A program made the position numbers and the translations under genes. Positions 8,345-17,495 of a stretch of DNA of 64,000 bases are shown one piece after another (the stretch's first letter is position 1; each line of letters opens with the position of its first letter). This stretch comes from Chloroflexi bacterium HGW-Chloroflexi-10 (GTDB lineage: Bacteria; Chloroflexota; Anaerolineae; Anaerolineales; Anaerolineaceae). Under the pieces are notes generated by a model. That model did not search any database, was not told the origin of the DNA, and saw nothing but the letters and a program-made list of their open reading frames with translations. Where the stretch lies: positions 1 through 64,000 of the forward strand of contig PHBZ01000031.1 in the NCBI GenBank assembly GCA_002840755.1, given 5' to 3'.

Positions 8345-10858
8345 TCATACAGGTTTTTGCCAGATACATACCCGGTTGCGGCCGGATTGTTTGGCTTCAT
8401 ACATAGCCTTGTCCGCACAATCCATCAACAAATCCAAACTTTGGGTATTTTCATCCATCTCGGCCACACCCATACTAATACTGATAAATGGTTCAAATCC
8501 GGAAATTTCAAATGGATTCGCGTTTACTTTCTCACGTATACGCTCAGCAGCCTGAAACGCTTTTTCCAGGTTGGACTCGACTAATAAAATAACAAACTCC
8601 TCGCCCCCATATCGCGCAAATATATCTGAACTGCGCAATTCTTTTTGCACACGCTTAACAAACTCTATCAATACCTGATCCCCAACACCATGCCCATACC
8701 GATCATTAACTTTCTTAAAATGATCAATATCCAACATAATAATAGAGAGCGGACTTTGATACCGCCGGCTGCGTTCTAACTCTTTTTGAGCCAATTCGTA
8801 AAAATAACGCCGGTTATGTACTTTCGTTAACGAATCCTCGGTGGCCAATTGTTGCGCCTTTTCATACAATCTGGCGTTCTCTATCACAATAGCGGCTTCA
8901 TCAGCAAAAGTTTGGGCTAAAAGTGTGTCATCCGCTTGGTAAGTTCCCGGTGAAAAACTGTCAATAGTCAGAAATCCAATAAACTGTCCATGACGCACGA
9001 GGGGTACGCCCATCCAACTTCGAACCAAATCCGCCCCTTCCCAACGTTCAAATCGAGGGTCATGCTGTGCATCTTCCAGAACGATCGCTTCGCCGTGTTC
9101 CTGAATCATCCGCAATAATGGATTAGTCGCCGGAAATGTCCTGTTGATCAAACGGGATGTATCGTTAAATCCGCGTGCGGCCGCTACCCGAATTAAATCA
9201 TTTTCTGTCAAATACAGTGTAGCACTGTCATACTCAATTACCTTTTTTAAGATAACCAGGATACTGCGCAATACTTGGGCCAGTTCCAGTTCAGAGGAAA
9301 GTTCAGACATCGCTTCACGTAATGCTGCCGCCTGGTGGCGTTCGCGATCCGCGGTTTGTTCAAGTTGAACACGGTCAGAAATATCGGTAATATAGCCTTC
9401 TACCGCAACTACTTCACCATTTTTGTTATAAATGGCCTGTCCCTTTTCCCACACCCATTTCATCTCACCCTTCGCAGAATAAATCCGATAAGCTTGTTTA
9501 AAACCTCTCTGGTTGGCAAAGGCATTCTGAATACTCTGCCATATCTTCATACGATCATCCGGATGGATAATAGATCCGTAAGAAATTTTCTGATTGTTTA
9601 TCAAATCTTCCGGTTCATACCCTAAAAGTTCTTTACAGCCTTCACTGACAAACTCCATCGTCCAATCGGGATCATTCGCACAGCGATACGCCATTCCAGG
9701 CAAATTGCTCAACAAAGTACGTAATTGGCGTTGATTTTCTTCAATTTGAATTTCAGAACGTTTACGACCAGAGACATCTTTAATAATATTGACTACATAA
9801 TTTTTGGATATCCTGATAGTTTCCGATAGAAGCCACTTGGGTTCACCGCTGGTCACCAGGGTAGAAAATACTTCTTCTTGAGAGCTTTCTCCTGTTAAAA
9901 AACAGGAGCGTATCCGCTCAATCATATCCGGTCGTTCTTTAAAAAATGCATCGACGCTTTTGCCAACCCAATCCTTTATCTTTACAGGTGACATCTGTTC
10001 AACCGCCCGGTTAAAATCCTTTAATCGGATAGTCCCATCCGCAGCTTGATGCCATAGCAAAGCCGAATCTTGAATGTTGTTAAAGAAATTTTGGAATACG
10101 CTTTCACTCTCATTCAAAGCCAATTTCTGGAGTCTGGTCTCAGAAACATCACGACAAACAATCAATACCCCGGCTGCCTTACCGTTGATGCCCATTACCG
10201 GAGAACTATGGTATTCATACCAGATCGGCTCGCAATTAGGAATCTCATAATAGCGCTCTAATGTGGTGTTTTTTCCGGATAAAGCTATTTTGCATTGTTG
10301 CAAAATAATCTTATTATCTTCCGGAATGATCATATAATCAAAAATCAGAGAACCTGTCACCACCGGTTTCTTGAATAAAACTTGAGAGCGCATATCGGCA
10401 GCCTTGTTATATGCTTGGATGCGATAGTCGAGATCGACAAAAACCACCATATCTTCCATGCTGTCCAACAATGACCATGATTCAATCGGATCATATCCCC
10501 TGGTTTGTTGGTTTCCCTCCTGGCTAAATACCAACAAAAAAGTGTCATTCCATTGAAAACAATCTCGAAGATTGAGCTGCCGCTCGCCTTGTTTTTCATT
10601 AAAACAGAATTGCAGCACTTTTTCATTCTGTTTTCGGCTGCAAATCTCATCTTTCGCAACCGTCCATTCTGGTAAAATAACTGATAGTGGTAAAGCTTTT
10701 AAGGTTTCCCATTCCATTTGAGAAAAATGGAGAAATTCAGAATTGGCGTAAAAAATTTCTCCACTAGTGCCAACCATTAGGATCAGCTCATGGAGATTAT
10801 CAAAAAGGGGAAATAACCGTGGCAACTCACTTCCCACAGCATTGGAAAAATTATCCAT
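8345..10858 (-). CDS. Diguanylate cyclase with multiple PAS domains and GAF
   Basis: An 837-residue soluble sensor. I see about four PAS folds in the first 500 residues (near 15-110, 130-245, 250-370 and 375-500, the last a PAS_3 type), a GAF domain (about 525-670) and a GGDEF domain (about 675-837). The catalytic motif is RYGGEEF and the RxxD inhibitory site is RSSD five residues upstream, so it should be an active, product-inhibited cyclase. Several PAS domains imply small-molecule, redox or light sensing, but no cofactor residue can be singled out. With the cyclase at 4674 and the PilZ protein at 25393 it forms part of a local c-di-GMP set. Confidence 0.87.
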   Translation of the reverse strand: MDNFSNAVGSELPRLFPLFDNLHELILMVGTSGEIFYANSEFLHFSQMEWETLKALPLSVILPEWTVAKDEICSRKQNEKVLQFCFNEKQGERQLNLRDCFQWNDTFLLVFSQEGNQQTRGYDPIESWSLLDSMEDMVVFVDLDYRIQAYNKAADMRSQVLFKKPVVTGSLIFDYMIIPEDNKIILQQCKIALSGKNTTLERYYEIPNCEPIWYEYHSSPVMGINGKAAGVLIVCRDVSETRLQKLALNESESVFQNFFNNIQDSALLWHQAADGTIRLKDFNRAVEQMSPVKIKDWVGKSVDAFFKERPDMIERIRSCFLTGESSQEEVFSTLVTSGEPKWLLSETIRISKNYVVNIIKDVSGRKRSEIQIEENQRQLRTLLSNLPGMAYRCANDPDWTMEFVSEGCKELLGYEPEDLINNQKISYGSIIHPDDRMKIWQSIQNAFANQRGFKQAYRIYSAKGEMKWVWEKGQAIYNKNGEVVAVEGYITDISDRVQLEQTADRERHQAAALREAMSELSSELELAQVLRSILVILKKVIEYDSATLYLTENDLIRVAAARGFNDTSRLINRTFPATNPLLRMIQEHGEAIVLEDAQHDPRFERWEGADLVRSWMGVPLVRHGQFIGFLTIDSFSPGTYQADDTLLAQTFADEAAIVIENARLYEKAQQLATEDSLTKVHNRRYFYELAQKELERSRRYQSPLSIIMLDIDHFKKVNDRYGHGVGDQVLIEFVKRVQKELRSSDIFARYGGEEFVILLVESNLEKAFQAAERIREKVNANPFEISGFEPFISISMGVAEMDENTQSLDLLMDCADKAMYEAKQSGRNRVCIWQKPV

Positions 10859-10965
10859 AATAATTTATTATATATGAAGCGTTCATTAGAGATATAGATT
10901 ATATAACGATATTAAAGGGAAAAACAATAACCCCAATAGCAAATGCAGGTAAAATAGATTTCAGC

Positions 10966-11829
10966 ATGGATATTGATACCAATTCTATCTCCCATACCCG
11001 CAAATCCATCACCAGACAACTGGGTTGGAACCGTACCAGTTACGTTATGATGAGTCTTTTCTTTGTGCTTATCCTGATTATCGGGTATGTCTGGTGGCCT
11101 CTGCTGCAAGCCTATCTGGATACCTACAATCCGGATTATCCTTTCTGGGTTCAATTCGATTGGTTATTGTTATGGGACTTTTTATTGATGTCATTGTTAA
11201 TCATGGCCGGCGCGGACCTAAAAAAAGACATCCCCATTATTCTGGTTGGTTTCGCCGGTGGCATGGTGATTGAGAGCTGGGGTACCCAAACCAATCTCTG
11301 GTTTTATTACACGTATGAACGACCACCGTTATGGATCATTCCCGCCTGGCCAATTGCCAGCCTGGCCATCGACCGGCTCTTTCATTTTATGTATAAACAA
11401 TCTTTTTGGCTTAAAGATCAATGGATCAAGCGTCTGTATTGGGTCATTTTTGGCGGCTTTTATGCGTACCTATGGATTTTCGTCTGGCCAACCATCGATA
11501 AATCTTTAACAATCATGGCTATACTACTGTGTACATTTTTAATCCTCACCCCTGTAAATTATCGCGCCATGTTAATTACCTTTATCGCTGGGTCTGCGTT
11601 GGGATACTTCCTGGAACTATGGGGAACCACCCGCTATTGCTGGATCTATTACACCCTGCAAACACCGCCATTTTTCGCCGTATTAGCCCACGGTATGGCC
11701 GCGGTTGCCTTCTGGCGGGTGGTGCAATTATTCTGGATTTTTTGGCCTAAATTTATCGCTGTGTTTGGAACCCAAAAGAATCCGGTTCCTGCCCAAAGCA
11801 AGAGTCTTCCCAATAGTCAACAGGATTAA
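10966..11829 (+). CDS. Conserved membrane protein with internal duplication
   Basis: A 287-residue protein with about eight hydrophobic helices; I do not recognise a named family. An ExWGT motif followed by an aromatic WxYYT stretch and a Pro pair occurs twice, at Glu103 (ESWGTQTNLWFYYT) and Glu217 (ELWGTTRYCWIYYT). Two homologous halves about 114 residues apart are therefore likely, as in many duplicated membrane carriers or enzymes. The start is uncertain: ATG at 10966 lacks a good Shine-Dalgarno sequence, and ATG codons at 11047 and 11050 are alternatives. A strong terminator follows directly. Confidence 0.7.
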   Translation: MDIDTNSISHTRKSITRQLGWNRTSYVMMSLFFVLILIIGYVWWPLLQAYLDTYNPDYPFWVQFDWLLLWDFLLMSLLIMAGADLKKDIPIILVGFAGGMVIESWGTQTNLWFYYTYERPPLWIIPAWPIASLAIDRLFHFMYKQSFWLKDQWIKRLYWVIFGGFYAYLWIFVWPTIDKSLTIMAILLCTFLILTPVNYRAMLITFIAGSALGYFLELWGTTRYCWIYYTLQTPPFFAVLAHGMAAVAFWRVVQLFWIFWPKFIAVFGTQKNPVPAQSKSLPNSQQD

Positions 11830-11860
11830 AAAACAGCAGGGATTTTCCTGCTGTTTTTTA
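11827..11860. terminator. Strong bidirectional intrinsic terminator
   Basis: AACAGCAGG and CCTGCTGTT pair perfectly around a GATTTT loop, with an A-run before and a T-run after. It ends the plus-strand membrane-protein gene and can also serve the minus-strand PspC gene. Confidence 0.9.
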
Positions 11861-11895
11861 TAATGCCTGTGGTCTGCGCTTTCCTTTTCAAGAAT

Positions 11896-11917
11896 AAAGG
11901 CGCAATTTGTGACCGTG
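11896..11917 (+). repeat. 22-nt dispersed direct repeat, copy 1
   Basis: Twenty-two bases beginning AAAGGCGCAA and ending GTGACCGTG are identical to 37946-37967, on the same strand. The preceding 20 bases (TTTCCT followed by an A-rich stretch) are also similar. Both copies are intergenic. I do not recognise the element. Confidence 0.75.
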
Positions 11918-11949
11918 GCGGGCAGAGTGTTTACACACACAAAAAGTGT

Positions 11950-12186
11950 TTATTCGTCCTGTTTGGGGGTAATATCCTGTGCGGTCGACTCAATAAACGA
12001 AGGCTGTACCGGAGTGAGAATCCACAACAGCAAATACACCAGGATGCCGTTACCGCCGAGGAAAAACAGGAGTACGAAGATGAGCCGTACAACAGTCACA
12101 TCCAAACCAAAATAATCTGCCAAACCGCTGCAAACCCCAGCGAACATTTGTTGATTTGTATTACGATACAATTTTTTGTTATTCAT
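11950..12186 (-). CDS. PspC-domain small membrane protein
   Basis: A 78-residue protein with the PspC core: a KLYRNTNQQMFAGVCSGLADYFG N-terminal motif (split here as KLYRNTNQQM and FAGVCSGLADYFG), DVTVVRLIFVLL and one long membrane helix ending LLLWILTP, plus a short polar tail. Stand-alone PspC proteins are linked to envelope stress in other bacteria; no other psp gene is next to it. It has a GGAG ribosome site before its ATG and is monocistronic. Confidence 0.88.
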   Translation of the reverse strand: MNNKKLYRNTNQQMFAGVCSGLADYFGLDVTVVRLIFVLLFFLGGNGILVYLLLWILTPVQPSFIESTAQDITPKQDE

Positions 12187-12303
12187 TATTTAATCTCCTT
12201 TGTGAATATATACGAGCAAGCCTCAAAAAAGTTGCGCTCTCAGGGGAAAAATTACGAAAATCACTGAATGTGAATTTTTATTGTTATTAAACAGAATACA
12301 TAC

Positions 12304-12365
12304 TTGTAAAGTCCCGTAAATATCATTATACTTTTAAGTGGCTGGTGGTTTTACCAGATTGGAGG
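12304..12365 (+). promoter_or_regulatory. Promoter and FadR-type operator of the glycyl-radical operon
   Basis: TTGTAA (12304-12309) and TATACT (12327-12332) are separated by 17 nt, so transcription should start near 12339. TGGT-TTT-ACCA lies at 12346-12356, which has the FadR-type TGGTNNNACCA layout. It sits between the start point and the GGAGG at 12361-12365, as expected for repression by the FadR-like protein encoded next. Confidence 0.65.
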
Positions 12366-12368
12366 TTT

Positions 12369-13097
12369 ATGAGTGTACAAGTTGTACCTTTGGAAGTCCC
12401 TAGTTTAAAAAACGCCTGTGTTCAGCAGTTGGAAGCCCTGATTCTCAGCGGAGAACTGAAAATCAATGAAAAACTTCCATCAGAACGTGACCTGGCTGCC
12501 AAACTACAGATCAGCCGGCCAGTACTGCATGAAGCACTGGTAGATTTGGCCGCCAAGGGATTGGTGCGGATCGAGGCGCGTCGCGGTGTATTTGTCAACG
12601 ATTATCGCACTCATGGTTCCTGCGCCTTATTATCCTCTCTGCTCGCCTTTCACGAGAATAAACTCGACACCAATTTTGAAAACAGCCTGCTGGAGATGCG
12701 CTTTTTGGTGGAAGTGGAAACCGCCGGTCTGGCTGCTGAACGTAGTACAGCCAAATCTCGCAAACCACTCGCAGAAATCATTAGCAAAGAAGCTAACTAC
12801 CAACAGTTAACATTAATCGAACTGGTGGAGTTAGACTTTGATTTCCACCTGCAAATAGCTATTCTTTCAGAAAACCGCATGTACCCTCTCATTCTTAATT
12901 CATTTAAAGGGGTTTACACCCATTTCACCCGCGCTTTTTACCGGCAGTACCACAACAGTCCTATCCTGGCAGATGTCTTTGCATTTCATCGTGACTTATA
13001 TACCGCTATTAACATGCAGCATGCTGAGGAAGCTCGTCTGGTGATGAAAGCCATGCTTGCGCATGGTGAACGATTCCTTAAAGGAGAAATGTCATGA
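12369..13097 (+). CDS. GntR/FadR-family regulator with FCD domain
   Basis: A 242-residue repressor-type protein. Residues about 15-80 form the winged helix (KLPSERDLAAKLQISRPVLHEAL), the GntR signature. The C-terminal helical FCD domain keeps likely metal ligands in ELDFDFH, AFHRDL and LAHGERF. FCD domains bind small carboxylic acids in known members, so an organic acid is the likely inducer (inference). The ATG at 12369 is chosen because GGAGG precedes it, although the spacing of 3 nt is short; a GTG at 12345 would fall within the operator. It overlaps the next gene by 4 nt and is probably autoregulated. Confidence 0.87.
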   Translation: MSVQVVPLEVPSLKNACVQQLEALILSGELKINEKLPSERDLAAKLQISRPVLHEALVDLAAKGLVRIEARRGVFVNDYRTHGSCALLSSLLAFHENKLDTNFENSLLEMRFLVEVETAGLAAERSTAKSRKPLAEIISKEANYQQLTLIELVELDFDFHLQIAILSENRMYPLILNSFKGVYTHFTRAFYRQYHNSPILADVFAFHRDLYTAINMQHAEEARLVMKAMLAHGERFLKGEMS

Positions 13098-15607
13098 GTA
13101 TGAATGTTATCCGGGAACAACCCAGATATCGGGTCAAAACACCCTATCGGTTAAGTCCGCGCATTCAATGGCTGCGGGATTATTACTTTACGGGTGTGAA
13201 AAGAAAATGGAATAATGAATTCACAGCCTGGACCACCGGTACGCCCTGGGATCTTCAATACGATGAACTTACCTTCTATATTGTGCCGGAGACATATGCA
13301 TTCCTGCCAACCTTTCGTTCCTCCTTCCAACAAACAGCCCGCCCGGTAAAGTTGGATCCCGAATTCTGGCAATGGAGCATGGTAGAAAGAAGATCTTGGT
13401 TCCTCCGTGAAGTCATGGTCAATTATCTGCCGCAGGAAATTCTTCCAGGCGATTTATTGGCTGGTGCACGTTTTAATGTACAGACCTCAGCCTGTTTAAC
13501 CGCAAAGGAAACCCGTGAACGAGATCGGTTGGTGCTGGATAAGGATGGTGCCCGGGCAGCGATATTGTGGTTCCACAATCATGGTTTTGGCAATACCGGA
13601 GCCACCAGTGGGCATCTCATTCCGGATTATGCAAAAATACTGAAAACCGGTTGGCGCGGGGTCTTCGAAGAAATCCAGCAAGCCTACGAAAAACTCACTC
13701 CGGCCGAACAACAAGGCCCGCGAGGTGCTCAATTGCGTGCCATGCGAACCGCTAGCACCATGCCGCGCGATTTGGTCCAACAATACGCCCGTGTTTGCCG
13801 CCAACTGGCCCAGCAAGAAAAAGACCCAACCCGCGTAGATGAATTTATCACTATGGCTGCCAACCTGGATATTGTTCCTTGGGAAGCGCCAAAGGATTTC
13901 TGGCAGGCATTACAGGCCCTCTGGATCACTCACATGCTGGTGATTTCTGATGAAAATTACCCCGGTCCAGGCACATCCTTTGGCCGAATGGATCAGTACC
14001 TCTATCCTTACTGGCAGGCTTCCCGCCAGGCAGGTATGGATGTTGAATTTGGCAAAGAGCTTATGAAATGTTTTTGGGTTAAGTGCAACACCGCCTATGA
14101 CGCTATGATCCGCACCGGGGGTAACCAGGGCATCACTGCCGGATATGGCCAGTTACTCACCCTGTCCGGTATGGGCGCATCAGGTAAAGACCTCACCAAT
14201 GAACTTACCTTCGCTATCCTGGAAGTGATTGATGAGATGAGTCCCATACTGGAACCCAAACCCAACGTGCGTCTGCACCGCAACACACCTGCCGAACTGT
14301 ATGAAAAAGTGATTGATATGGTTGCAGACAGTCAGGGTGCTCCCTTTCTGCTCAATTTTGATGAACGCTCGATGGCAGGCATGCTGCGGCAGGCTGCTAA
14401 AAGTGGAAAGAGCGACCTGATCAATGAAAACAATGTTTTCGATTATGCACCGGTAGGTTGTTTGGAAAACACCATGGCCGGTAATGATCGCTCTGGTACT
14501 GTGGATTGCAACCTCAACCTGCTCAAAGCTGTGGAACTGGTATTGGCTCAGGGCTGCGACCTGCTGCCCTTCATCGATCCTATGACCGGAAAAACCGAGA
14601 AAAACCAGCGTTGGGGACCGGATACGGGGGATCCGCGCAGCTTCCAAACCTGGGAAGACTTCTGGGCAGCCTATGCCGCTCAGACACGCTTTATTATTCA
14701 AAAAATAGTCGAAGTTTACGAAAAATCTGAAGCCGTACGCGCTAAATTCTCACCCACACCATATCTCTCCTGCCTAGTGGGCGGCTGCATTGAAAAAGGT
14801 ATGGATGTTACCCAGGGCGCTGCCGAGCTCTCCTATGTCACCATTGAAGCTGTCACCTATGCCACCACCGTCGATTCACTTCTGGCAGTCAAATACTTGG
14901 TTTTTGACCAGAAAATTTGCAGCATGGATCAACTCATCCAGGCGTTGAAGGACAACTGGATCGGTCATGAGGTATTGCAGGCGCGTGCTGTCAACAAAGC
15001 CCCCAAGTATGGCCGTGATGATGAAGAAGCTGATGCCTTCGCCTTGAAGGTGATGGAGCTGTGGTCCGAAGAGACCTGGAAGTACAAAACAAAAAGCACA
15101 GGGCGCCAGTTCCGTCCGGGAATGCTCAGTTGGAATTATTGGATTTCGGATGGTTTTATCTTGGCAGCCAGCCCGGATGGACGTCCCAAAGGAAAGTTCC
15201 TTTCCAACGCCTTATGTCCTTCCAACGGCGCCGATATTCACGGACCCACAGCCAATGTTAATTCGGTAGGTACGGTTCTGGGTGGCAAATCTGCTCAGGG
15301 AGATTGGCAGGAATTTGTCAACCTGCTCCCTAATGGTGGCAGTCACACCATTACCTTTAACCCTTCCATCTTACGCGACCCGGAACACAAACAAAAATTT
15401 AAGGGATTCCTGCAAAGTTATGTAGAAAATGGCGGCACTGCCCTGCAAATCAATATTCTTGATGCAGACATGCTGCGTGATGCGCAGCAAAACCCGGACC
15501 AGTACCGCCACCTGCTGGTGCGCGTTACTGGTTACAACGCCTATTTCACCACCATTGGCAAAGAGTTACAGGATGAGATTATCCTGCGTGAATCGCACTG
15601 TATGTAA
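13094..15607 (+). CDS. Glycyl radical enzyme (pyruvate formate-lyase family)
   Basis: An 837-residue catalytic subunit of an oxygen-sensitive glycyl radical enzyme. The radical-bearing Gly813 lies in RVTGYNAYF, 24 residues from the C-terminus. The thiyl cysteine is Cys456 in PVGCLEN, giving a CxE pair (Cys456, Glu458) as in dehydratase, choline-lyase and decarboxylase types, not the Cys-Cys pair of pyruvate formate-lyase. A conserved GADIHGPTANVNSVG loop is present. The substrate is unknown: no microcompartment genes and no small subunit are nearby, so known dehydratase or 4-hydroxyphenylacetate decarboxylase roles are not supported by context. The start has AAAGGAG upstream and ATGA overlap with the regulator gene. 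Confidence 0.9.
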   Translation: MSMNVIREQPRYRVKTPYRLSPRIQWLRDYYFTGVKRKWNNEFTAWTTGTPWDLQYDELTFYIVPETYAFLPTFRSSFQQTARPVKLDPEFWQWSMVERRSWFLREVMVNYLPQEILPGDLLAGARFNVQTSACLTAKETRERDRLVLDKDGARAAILWFHNHGFGNTGATSGHLIPDYAKILKTGWRGVFEEIQQAYEKLTPAEQQGPRGAQLRAMRTASTMPRDLVQQYARVCRQLAQQEKDPTRVDEFITMAANLDIVPWEAPKDFWQALQALWITHMLVISDENYPGPGTSFGRMDQYLYPYWQASRQAGMDVEFGKELMKCFWVKCNTAYDAMIRTGGNQGITAGYGQLLTLSGMGASGKDLTNELTFAILEVIDEMSPILEPKPNVRLHRNTPAELYEKVIDMVADSQGAPFLLNFDERSMAGMLRQAAKSGKSDLINENNVFDYAPVGCLENTMAGNDRSGTVDCNLNLLKAVELVLAQGCDLLPFIDPMTGKTEKNQRWGPDTGDPRSFQTWEDFWAAYAAQTRFIIQKIVEVYEKSEAVRAKFSPTPYLSCLVGGCIEKGMDVTQGAAELSYVTIEAVTYATTVDSLLAVKYLVFDQKICSMDQLIQALKDNWIGHEVLQARAVNKAPKYGRDDEEADAFALKVMELWSEETWKYKTKSTGRQFRPGMLSWNYWISDGFILAASPDGRPKGKFLSNALCPSNGADIHGPTANVNSVGTVLGGKSAQGDWQEFVNLLPNGGSHTITFNPSILRDPEHKQKFKGFLQSYVENGGTALQINILDADMLRDAQQNPDQYRHLLVRVTGYNAYFTTIGKELQDEIILRESHCM

Positions 15608-15621
15608 GGAATCCACAACCC

Positions 15622-16584
15622 ATGTCCGAAACCGTTACGCTGCTCCACTATCAACGTCTATCTACCGAAGACGGCCCGGGTATTCGTACTACGGCTTTTC
15701 TGAAAGGCTGCCCGCTAAGCTGTGCCTGGTGCCATAACCCGGAAAGTATCCAAATGCAGCCGCAAATTCAATGGGTTGAAAACCGCTGTCTGGGGTGTTT
15801 AACCTGTATCGAAACCTGCCGGCAGCAGGCACTGACCCGGGAAAACAATTGCTTGCAGATTAATCGGAATCTCTGCCTGGGGTGTGGCGAGTGCGCCGCT
15901 GTATGCCCGGCCAATGCGTTGGAAATCTTAGGGCAAGAAGTTGCACTTGACCAGTTCATCCACGATCTGCTCAAAGATCAGGTTTATTTTGAAAAATCCA
16001 GTGGTGGCGTCACCCTCTCCGGTGGTGAACCCACCATGCAATCCGGTTTTGTAGACGTAGCTTTACAAATTTTGAAAACCAATCATGTGCAGACCGCCCT
16101 GGATACCTGTGGCTTTTGCTCTCAGACCACACTGGAGAAATTATTGCCCAATGTGGATATCCTCTTATACGATCTGAAACTGATCGACACCGGTTTGCAC
16201 AGGCAGTACACCGGGCAGCCCAATGAGATAATCTTGCAAAATTTGCGCTTCGTTCAAAAATGGATCATCCAGCATCCCGGTCAGATCACCTTATGGATTC
16301 GCACGCCGCTGATCCCCGGTGCCACTGCCACCCGTGAAAACTTGAGTGGCATTGCAAAATTGCTGGTTGAGTTTGGATCGGAAAAGATTGCGCGCTGGGA
16401 ACTGTGTGCCTTTAATAATCTCTGTCAGGATAAATATACGCGCCTGGATGAAGAATGGCAGTACACCGGACGCACCCTCATGTCGGCGCGTGAACTGGAA
16501 CAGTGTAAAACCTGGGTGATCGAAGCAGGCTTCCCCTCAGATAAAGTATGGTCAACCGGCGCCAGCCGTGTTGAATTGCAATAA
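15622..16584 (+). CDS. Glycyl radical enzyme activase (radical SAM)
   Basis: A 320-residue radical SAM protein that should generate the Gly813 radical on the enzyme encoded upstream. The SAM cluster is CPLSCAWC (CxxxCxxC, about residues 30-37). A ferredoxin-like insert adds two 4Fe-4S motifs, CLGCLTCIETC and CLGCGECAAVC, followed by SGGVTLSGGEP. The two-cluster insert separates it from pyruvate formate-lyase activase and matches activases of dehydratase and decarboxylase GREs. It follows the GRE gene by 14 nt. Confidence 0.93.
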   Translation: MSETVTLLHYQRLSTEDGPGIRTTAFLKGCPLSCAWCHNPESIQMQPQIQWVENRCLGCLTCIETCRQQALTRENNCLQINRNLCLGCGECAAVCPANALEILGQEVALDQFIHDLLKDQVYFEKSSGGVTLSGGEPTMQSGFVDVALQILKTNHVQTALDTCGFCSQTTLEKLLPNVDILLYDLKLIDTGLHRQYTGQPNEIILQNLRFVQKWIIQHPGQITLWIRTPLIPGATATRENLSGIAKLLVEFGSEKIARWELCAFNNLCQDKYTRLDEEWQYTGRTLMSARELEQCKTWVIEAGFPSDKVWSTGASRVELQ

Positions 16585-16596
16585 GGAGAAAACAAA

Positions 16597-17445
16597 ATGG
16601 AATGGTCCTATTCGGCTTTTTCACAGGAAGATATTCAGCAATTTACAGCGCCAATGAAAGTGGGCTTGCTGGCATGTGTCAGCCCGCAGGGGGAACCGCA
16701 CATCAGCCTGATTTCATCCTTGATGGCTGCCAACCCCAACCAGGTGATCTGGGGTCAATTCACCGAAGGGTTATGCAAGCAGTATGTTCAGGAAAACCCA
16801 AAAACCGGCTTTATGATCATGAGTCTGGATAAAGATGTCTGGATGGGTCAGGCAGCCTGGACACATACTCAAACAAGCGGTGTAGATTATGACCGTTACA
16901 ACAACCAGCCCATGTTCCGCTATAATGCCTATTTTGGCATCCATACAGTGCATTATATGGACTTGGTTGGGCAAAACGGCAAATGCGCGCTGCCGATGAA
17001 TGCCATTATAGCTGCGGCAGTAAAAACCCTGTTGGCTAAAATCAGTCTGTCAAAACCGCCAAAAGAACGGGTGATGAACCCCTGGACGCAGAAATTCCTG
17101 GGAAAAATAGATGGTCTTAAATTCTTAGCCTATATCGACCCGCAAGGTTACCCGGTGGTCTTTCCCATAATCCAGGCGCAAAGTGCTAACCACAGCCAGA
17201 TTCTTTTTTCTGCCTCAGTCTTCCCGGAATACCTGCACGCCATTCCGGCAGGAGCGCGGGTTGCCATCTATGGTATGGCGCTCACCATGGAAACAGTGTT
17301 GACCCGCGGCACCTTCCGTGGATTGGAACGCAGAATGGGTGTCTTGAGCGGACTGGTGGATGTCGATTGGGTCTATAATTCCATGCCGCCAGTTGCCGGT
17401 CAAATTTACCCGCCTCTTCCATTGGAAACTGTAAAAGAATTTTAA
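16597..17445 (+). CDS. FMN-binding split-barrel (PNPOx-like) protein
   Basis: A 282-residue protein with two pyridoxamine-5'-phosphate-oxidase-like split-barrel halves: MKVGLLACVSPQGEPHISLIS near residue 20 and LKFLAYIDPQGYPVVFPI near residue 170. Such barrels bind FMN or F420 in other families. AAGGAG precedes the ATG and only 12 nt separate it from the activase gene, so it is the fourth gene of the glycyl-radical operon. Its role there is unknown; reduction or protection of an intermediate are guesses. Proteins of this fold are not a standard partner of glycyl radical enzymes. Confidence 0.75.
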   Translation: MEWSYSAFSQEDIQQFTAPMKVGLLACVSPQGEPHISLISSLMAANPNQVIWGQFTEGLCKQYVQENPKTGFMIMSLDKDVWMGQAAWTHTQTSGVDYDRYNNQPMFRYNAYFGIHTVHYMDLVGQNGKCALPMNAIIAAAVKTLLAKISLSKPPKERVMNPWTQKFLGKIDGLKFLAYIDPQGYPVVFPIIQAQSANHSQILFSASVFPEYLHAIPAGARVAIYGMALTMETVLTRGTFRGLERRMGVLSGLVDVDWVYNSMPPVAGQIYPPLPLETVKEF

Positions 17446-17495
17446 GATAATTTATCCGGATTCCTGAGAACCCAACCCAGGTACCAGGAATTAGA

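Noticed and set aside
11863..12267. 134-residue plus-strand frame opposite the PspC gene
   Set aside because: The minus-strand frame encodes a clear PspC domain; this one has no support.
14180..14701. 173-residue minus-strand frame inside the glycyl radical enzyme gene
   Set aside because: Shadow of a strongly conserved gene that includes the active-site Cys region.
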